A stretch of 49,446 nt of DNA from Marivirga sp. ANT-B6 (GTDB lineage Bacteria; Bacteroidota; Bacteroidia; Cytophagales; Cyclobacteriaceae): contig LXQK01000017.1 of the NCBI GenBank assembly GCA_001683905.1, positions 1 through 49,446 on the forward strand. Reading direction: 5' to 3'. Position numbers and translations under genes: made by a program. The notes beneath the pieces are model-generated. The model was given only the letters and a program-made list of their open reading frames with translations. It had not been told where the DNA came from and did no database searches. Positions 44,640 through 49,446 of this stretch are shown one piece after another. Numbering within the stretch: the first letter of the stretch is position 1; every line of letters starts with the position of its first letter.

Positions 44640-46142
44640 CTATTTCTGTATTTGGTAATACAACAAATCATTCGCAATTACACGATCATTTGCAAGCCTT
44701 GGAACCTTATTTTGCCCCCCAAGCTTGCCCTGGCTTTTCATATATTCACGAAATGCGTCTTGTTGTAAGGTAATGATTTTTAAATCCCTTAAGATGCTTC
44801 CCAGGATAAGATCATCATAATAAGAATTTAATTTTTGCAGCTGTGCATTCAATTCTTTTTCAAACTTCATCAGGTCTAACGGTGGCTGCGCAAATTCTAT
44901 ATACCACTCATGTAATGGGAGCCCCGTTTCGGGGGTTACTTGCGGGGCCACTGTAAACTCCACCACCGCTACCTCCGGATGCTTTTCCACGGCCAGGCGC
45001 ATGGCATTTTCCACCTCTTCACCGATCACGTGTTCCCCAAAAGCTGAGATAAAATGCTTGATCCTGCCTGTTACTAAAATTTTATGTGGGAAAGTGGATA
45101 CAAATTTCACTGTATCACCGATAGAATATCCCCAAAGCCCCGCATTGCTATTCAGGATCAGGGCATAGTTTACGCCCACTTTTACATCGGCTATTGATAG
45201 TCGCGCAGGCGTATCATTGAAGTATTCATCAGCGGGAATAAATTCAAAGAATATCCCGCTATTGAGCAAAAGAAGCAGACCCGGCTCATTTTGAACATCC
45301 TGAAAGGCAATGAAGCCTTCCGATGCCGGGTAGGTTTCTATTGAGTCTATCTTCTTTCCTATCGATTCAAACAATTTTGCCCGATATGGCTCAAAATTTA
45401 CACCCCCATAAACAAAAAGGGAAAACTGAGGAAAGATATTCTTGATTTTTTTTCCTGTTTTTGCCTGCAGTTTATCAAAATACATCTGTACCCAGGGCGG
45501 AATCCCTGAGATCAACGTCATATTATGGGATTGGGTTTCCTCAATGATCTGATCGAGCTTTTGCTCCCAATCTTCAATGCAATTGGTTTGATAGCTGGGC
45601 AACTGGTTGGCCCGAAGGTATCCCGGCACGTGGTGATTGACTATGCCTGAGAGTCTTCCCGTATGAATACCCGCCTTTCGATCTAACACAGGGCTTCCCG
45701 ACAAGAATATAAGCTTGCCGTCCAGGAAGTTGCTGTTACCTGTTTGGTCGATATATGTCAACAATGCATCACGGGCTGAATTGATGTGATTAGGAATAGA
45801 ATCTTTGGTGATAGGAATATATTTGGTCCCTGAAGTAGTACCTGACGTTTTGGCAAAATATACTGGTTTGTCTTTCCATAACACATCTGACTCACCGGCC
45901 AATACCCTTTTGATGTATGGAGCAAGCCCTTCATAATCGCGAATAGGAACCTGCCGTTTGAAATCAGCGTATGATCTTATAGCATCAAAACCATGGTCTT
46001 TTCCGAACACGGTTTTTCGGCCGGTTTTAATTAATTTTTGGAACTCTTTTTGTTGGGTTTCCAAAGGTCTAGCAGCCCATTTTTGCTGCTTTTTTACCAC
46101 AATTTTGGCAAAAGGCTTACTTAATATGGATAATATTCCCAT
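44640..46142 (-). CDS. GH3 family acyl-adenylate-forming protein
   Basis: The 500-residue protein belongs to the GH3 family, best known from plant hormone-amino acid synthetases. It adenylates a carboxylic acid and probably transfers it to an amine. The ATP-binding FAKTSGTTSGTKYIPITKDS segment (about 93-112) is intact, and YPASEGFIAFQD plus FISAFGEH in the C-terminal part match the family. The frame begins at 46184, but the ATG at 46142 (MGILSILSKPFAK) fits homologues better. It has its own spacer on both sides: dxr starts 120 bases downstream and the HtrA gene is divergent. Bacteroidota members have no well-established substrate. Confidence 0.9.
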   Translation of the reverse strand: MGILSILSKPFAKIVVKKQQKWAARPLETQQKEFQKLIKTGRKTVFGKDHGFDAIRSYADFKRQVPIRDYEGLAPYIKRVLAGESDVLWKDKPVYFAKTSGTTSGTKYIPITKDSIPNHINSARDALLTYIDQTGNSNFLDGKLIFLSGSPVLDRKAGIHTGRLSGIVNHHVPGYLRANQLPSYQTNCIEDWEQKLDQIIEETQSHNMTLISGIPPWVQMYFDKLQAKTGKKIKNIFPQFSLFVYGGVNFEPYRAKLFESIGKKIDSIETYPASEGFIAFQDVQNEPGLLLLLNSGIFFEFIPADEYFNDTPARLSIADVKVGVNYALILNSNAGLWGYSIGDTVKFVSTFPHKILVTGRIKHFISAFGEHVIGEEVENAMRLAVEKHPEVAVVEFTVAPQVTPETGLPLHEWYIEFAQPPLDLMKFEKELNAQLQKLNSYYDDLILGSILRDLKIITLQQDAFREYMKSQGKLGGQNKVPRLANDRVIANDLLYYQIQK

Positions 46143-46243
46143 GCTGAAGCAAAAGTAATAAAATATTATAAGACACAATTTCAAAATTAAAATAAAGCAA
46201 ATAAATATATGTTATGTTAATGCACACTCTTGAAAATATCACC

Positions 46244-47701
46244 ATGAAGAGCACTTTCAAAAACATCTTTATATCCGTTATTTCTGGCTTTGCCGGCGCC
46301 TATCTCTTTTTTATTATTTTGCCTTCTTCTTCTACGGACTACCCGCAAAAGATGGTCTTCAACACCAGCCATCGTGATAATGTGGTCGAAAATAGACATC
46401 AGGTAAGTACTTATGCCAAAAAGAATCTGGCCAATTTTGGCTCAGTGAGTTTTGTGGAAGCATCCGATAAGAGTACGGCTAGTGTCGTTTTCATAAAGTC
46501 GGTTTCGGGCAATGACACTGGGCGCAGCAGCTGGTGGGACTGGTATTTCGATGGAGGTAGCAGCGGACAGGCCACCAGCAGTGGCTCTGGGGTGATCTAT
46601 ACACAGAACGGCTATATTGTTACCAATAACCATGTAATCGAAAATGCAACGACTATTGAAATCATTCATAAAAAGCGGGCTTATACCGCTACGCTCGTAG
46701 GAACTGATCCATCAACTGATCTCGCTGTACTCAAGATAGAAGCACAAAATTTACCTGCCATCGCCCTTGGTAGCTCTAAGTCGCTTGCCGTAGGTGAATG
46801 GGTACTAGCCGTAGGTAATCCCTTCAACCTTGCTTCTACCGTAACGGCGGGTATCGTAAGTGCCAAAGGCCGGGAGATCAATATTTTAAAGAGTAAATTC
46901 CCCATAGAATCTTTTATTCAAACCGATGCCGCTATTAATCCTGGCAACAGCGGTGGCGCATTAGTAAATACCCGGGGAGAACTCGTTGGTATCAACACGG
47001 CTATTCTATCAAGAAATGGGTCATATGCCGGGTATGGCTTTGCTGTACCTGTAGATATTGTTCGTAAGGTCGTTGATGACCTTATAAGATATGGCGAGGT
47101 ACAAAAAGCATTTTTTGGCGCAGAAATGTTGGACATCGACCCTGAAGTCGCCGCAAAGCTAAGACTGGAAGATCTTTCTGGCGTGGCAATCAATTTCATA
47201 CAAAAGGAAGGTGCCGCTGAAAAAATAGGCTTGAAACGGGGCGATGTAATCCTCGCCATCAACGGGCAGGAAATCAATAGCAGAAGTGGATTTGATGAAA
47301 CTATCAGCTACTATTCCCCTGGAGATAAGATAAAAGTGGCTTTTAACAGCGATGGAAAGTTTTACCAGAAAGACCTTGTGCTCACCAACAGAGAAGGAAC
47401 AACAGAAATATTGGTCAGAGAAATCTTTACCTCTAACTTCTTGGGTGCTAATTTAGAGACGGTCTCGAAGGTGGAACGAAACCTGATTAACATCCACAGC
47501 GGTGTTAAAGTGACCGACATCAAGGATGGCTTGATGCGCCGATTGCGCATCAAAGAAGGATATATCATCACTGCTATTAACAACTATCCCATTTCAAGTC
47601 CGGAGACACTTTCTGATATTCTAACCAAAGCGAAAGGCAAAGTGGTGATAGAATTTGTGAACAGCGAAGGCAGGAAAGGGTACTATTCTTACTATTTTTA
47701 A
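46244..47701 (+). CDS. HtrA/Deg-type serine protease with two PDZ domains
   Basis: This is a periplasmic quality-control protease of the DegP/DegQ type, 485 residues. An N-terminal hydrophobic segment (about 8-27) serves as signal or anchor. The trypsin-like domain has the triad His130 (TNNHVIE), Asp159 (STDLAVLK) and Ser236 (GNSGGAL). Two PDZ domains follow; the first has GLKRGDVILAINGQ near residue 335. The frame opens at 46214, but the ATG at 46244 (MKSTFKNIFIS) gives a standard signal. It is divergent from the GH3 gene and convergent with the glycosyltransferase. DegP and DegQ cannot be told apart by eye. Confidence 0.94.
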   Translation: MKSTFKNIFISVISGFAGAYLFFIILPSSSTDYPQKMVFNTSHRDNVVENRHQVSTYAKKNLANFGSVSFVEASDKSTASVVFIKSVSGNDTGRSSWWDWYFDGGSSGQATSSGSGVIYTQNGYIVTNNHVIENATTIEIIHKKRAYTATLVGTDPSTDLAVLKIEAQNLPAIALGSSKSLAVGEWVLAVGNPFNLASTVTAGIVSAKGREINILKSKFPIESFIQTDAAINPGNSGGALVNTRGELVGINTAILSRNGSYAGYGFAVPVDIVRKVVDDLIRYGEVQKAFFGAEMLDIDPEVAAKLRLEDLSGVAINFIQKEGAAEKIGLKRGDVILAINGQEINSRSGFDETISYYSPGDKIKVAFNSDGKFYQKDLVLTNREGTTEILVREIFTSNFLGANLETVSKVERNLINIHSGVKVTDIKDGLMRRLRIKEGYIITAINNYPISSPETLSDILTKAKGKVVIEFVNSEGRKGYYSYYF

Positions 47702-47760
47702 AGGCACATAGCCGTACCAGCATCGACGGATGAAAGCTCCCCTTTGCGCCCTCAGGTCAT

Positions 47761-49386
47761 CTAGTCATAATGTTTTAACTGAGGCCAAAGATCGCTGCTT
47801 TTGTGTTTTAAGCCGGTGCACAATAATATGTGCAGTTTATTTTCATAAGGCATGGCGTAGGGATGATCTATAAACCCCTTCTTTTCCACCTCACGAAACA
47901 CCGACCTCGGCCCATCGGCATCATCATCAAAAAGTATAAAGATCGTATTTTCGTCCAGGTTATGCGGTGGCCAGAACCAATAGTGATTGTGACCGCTAAC
48001 GGCCGGGGGAAGAGGATAATCTTTCCTGTAGAAATCAATGGCTCCTGCCTGCCCGTAGTTGCTACCAAAAAAATAGGTTCGCTTTTGCTCTTCATCATCA
48101 AGCTGCCGATACACTTTAGAAACGGCTATGGCTTTTTCCTCCCAGCCATGCATATCTGCATAAAATTGGGACAGTACACCTACCTCCTTTTTTTCACTGG
48201 TCGATGGTGATTTGCCCAAAGCAGCGGCATAAACAATATAAGATTCGACAGGAAGTATGGGAAGTGCAAGCGGTACTCCTAGTGCTCCGAAAATGATCAG
48301 TAAACACAATAAAATCGATCTCTTTGCCATGCCATGCCCAATCCAGCGACTGATCAACACGGCGCCACCTGCAAATAGCATAGGATAGGCAGGTGCCAGA
48401 TATTCGGCTTTACTGGTTGCATTGAAAGTAAGTATTAGCAGTACCGTCAGATAAATTATACCCAAAACTACATATCTTCTGCCACCTTTATCCAAAAGAA
48501 AATAGCCCAGGCCGGAAAACCAAATGGGAAAAACAATCGGATGAAGCATCATCAGCTGGCCTAAAAAGTAATCAAAATTCCCCCGCTCCACATATTTTTT
48601 AGAAGACGCATTAAGCATAAATTCCAGCATCGGCCAGCCTTGTTGCCATTGCCATAACACAAAGGGAAGAAATATCAACAACGCTATGAAAGCAGCTAAA
48701 TATGGCCCTCTGGTCAGCAAAAGCTTCCGATATGGCGATGCCAATAGCCCCACTAAAATACCGGCACCCAGCCACAATACGCTGATTTTATTAAGTAACC
48801 CCAAACCCAGCACGATGCCGAGGACAGCCCACTTCTTGTCCGTCGGCTCATCTATAATGCTTATCAGCAGATAAGCTGCCAATGTCCAAAAAAGATGATC
48901 ATACACATTCATGGAGTAAATATTATGCATAGCCAGGTAGATGGGAGCTATTAGTACTGCCAGGGCGGCCAATGCCTCAGCAAAACGCCCCCCTCCCAAC
49001 TTACGAACCATTAACCCGGCGATGTAGATGACAGCTGCGCCGCAAATGGCAGGCAAAAGTCGGATAGCTACCAGCGAATCGCCGAACAAGAACCTGCTCA
49101 ACTTTAATAAGTAGATAGAAAAAGGGGGCTGATCGACATACCCTAGCGAAAGATGCTCACTACAGGCGATATAATAAAACTCATCGCGAAAATACCCATA
49201 TGCTGTAGTGGCATTCACGCCCACATGAAGGAGCACTTTGGCAAGCGCAACAATGGGGAGAATAAAAGCGGTAAGATCGGTTTTGGACTTCAAACTAGCC
49301 GAAAAACCTGCAATATTTTCGCTTTTCACGGTTAAAGCCATACTTTTTGGATTATCATTATTCACCCTAAGTTTCCATATCCTCAT
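47761..49386 (-). CDS. Family 39 (ArnT/PMT-like) membrane glycosyltransferase
   Basis: The 541-residue protein has about ten predicted membrane helices followed by a soluble C-terminal part, as in GT39/GT83 enzymes that use lipid-linked sugars at the periplasmic face. The first extracytoplasmic loop carries the acidic residues expected for the catalytic site (YFRDEFYYIACSEHL), followed by LGYVDQPPFSIYLLKL, both typical of the dolichyl-phosphate-mannose transferase group. A second Met at residue 16 is an alternative start. The gene stands alone at the window end with 60 AT-rich bases upstream. The sugar and acceptor are unknown. Confidence 0.9.
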   Translation of the reverse strand: MRIWKLRVNNDNPKSMALTVKSENIAGFSASLKSKTDLTAFILPIVALAKVLLHVGVNATTAYGYFRDEFYYIACSEHLSLGYVDQPPFSIYLLKLSRFLFGDSLVAIRLLPAICGAAVIYIAGLMVRKLGGGRFAEALAALAVLIAPIYLAMHNIYSMNVYDHLFWTLAAYLLISIIDEPTDKKWAVLGIVLGLGLLNKISVLWLGAGILVGLLASPYRKLLLTRGPYLAAFIALLIFLPFVLWQWQQGWPMLEFMLNASSKKYVERGNFDYFLGQLMMLHPIVFPIWFSGLGYFLLDKGGRRYVVLGIIYLTVLLILTFNATSKAEYLAPAYPMLFAGGAVLISRWIGHGMAKRSILLCLLIIFGALGVPLALPILPVESYIVYAAALGKSPSTSEKKEVGVLSQFYADMHGWEEKAIAVSKVYRQLDDEEQKRTYFFGSNYGQAGAIDFYRKDYPLPPAVSGHNHYWFWPPHNLDENTIFILFDDDADGPRSVFREVEKKGFIDHPYAMPYENKLHILLCTGLKHKSSDLWPQLKHYD

Positions 49387-49446
49387 TTTATTAAATATAA
49401 TTATAATTTAGAATAATAGACTTTTCAGAGGTAAATAATTTTTGCA

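Overview
The window is a chromosomal piece of a Bacteroidota genome, most likely Cytophagales or a close relative; genus is not resolvable by eye. Evidence for this: a type IX secretion gene (porQ), a DUF4421 outer-membrane-type protein, an arginine operon with the argF' (acyl-ornithine) transcarbamylase and the GNAT-type first enzyme typical of this phylum, the dxr-rseP pair, AT-rich spacers, and -7 boxes of the form TAnnTTTG in front of the lipid kinase and pyrR. Most of the content is housekeeping. I see no tRNA, rRNA, CRISPR array, insertion sequence or prophage.

Layout. 1-2779: the 3' part of a NAGPA-type phosphodiester glycosidase, a convergent YegS-type lipid kinase, and murI. 2822-11321: seven membrane-arm and connector subunits of complex I (nuoHIJKLMN) on one strand, followed by a PurF-like amidotransferase joined to nuoN by an ATGA overlap; the peripheral-arm genes nuoA-G are not here. 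13205-13967: a 763-base gene-free stretch with REP-like hairpins. 13968-22321: a complete eight-gene arginine operon (GNAT acylglutamate synthase, argG, argC, argD, argF', argB, argE, argH). Residue Ala90 of ArgF' points to succinylated rather than acetylated intermediates.

22395-31428 is mostly on the minus strand: pyruvate carboxylase, the broken 3' end of an M16 peptidase gene (plus strand), cystathionine beta-synthase, pyrB and pyrR, a secreted protein of unknown function, and an EVE-domain protein. 31595-34868 (plus) carries a PolX-like protein whose polymerase site is degenerate but whose PHP site is intact, a family 9 glycosyltransferase and a SixA-like phosphatase. 34865-41761 (minus) is a proteostasis/secretion run read in the order lon, porQ, hslU, SDR oxidoreductase, DUF4421 protein. 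42047-46142 (minus) has a GH3-family protein, dxr and rseP; dxr has no ATG, GTG or TTG in the right place and seems to begin at ATT. The window closes with an HtrA/Deg protease (plus) and a family 39 glycosyltransferase (minus).

No obviously new multi-gene system stands out. The points most worth checking are the polymerase-dead PolX/PHP protein, the long Lys/Pro-rich tail on NuoI, the ATT start of dxr, the predicted succinyl specificity of the arginine pathway with a four-cysteine GNAT enzyme, the perfect 17-bp palindrome in front of the arg operon, and the hairpins in the 13.2-14.0 kb gap and upstream of murI.
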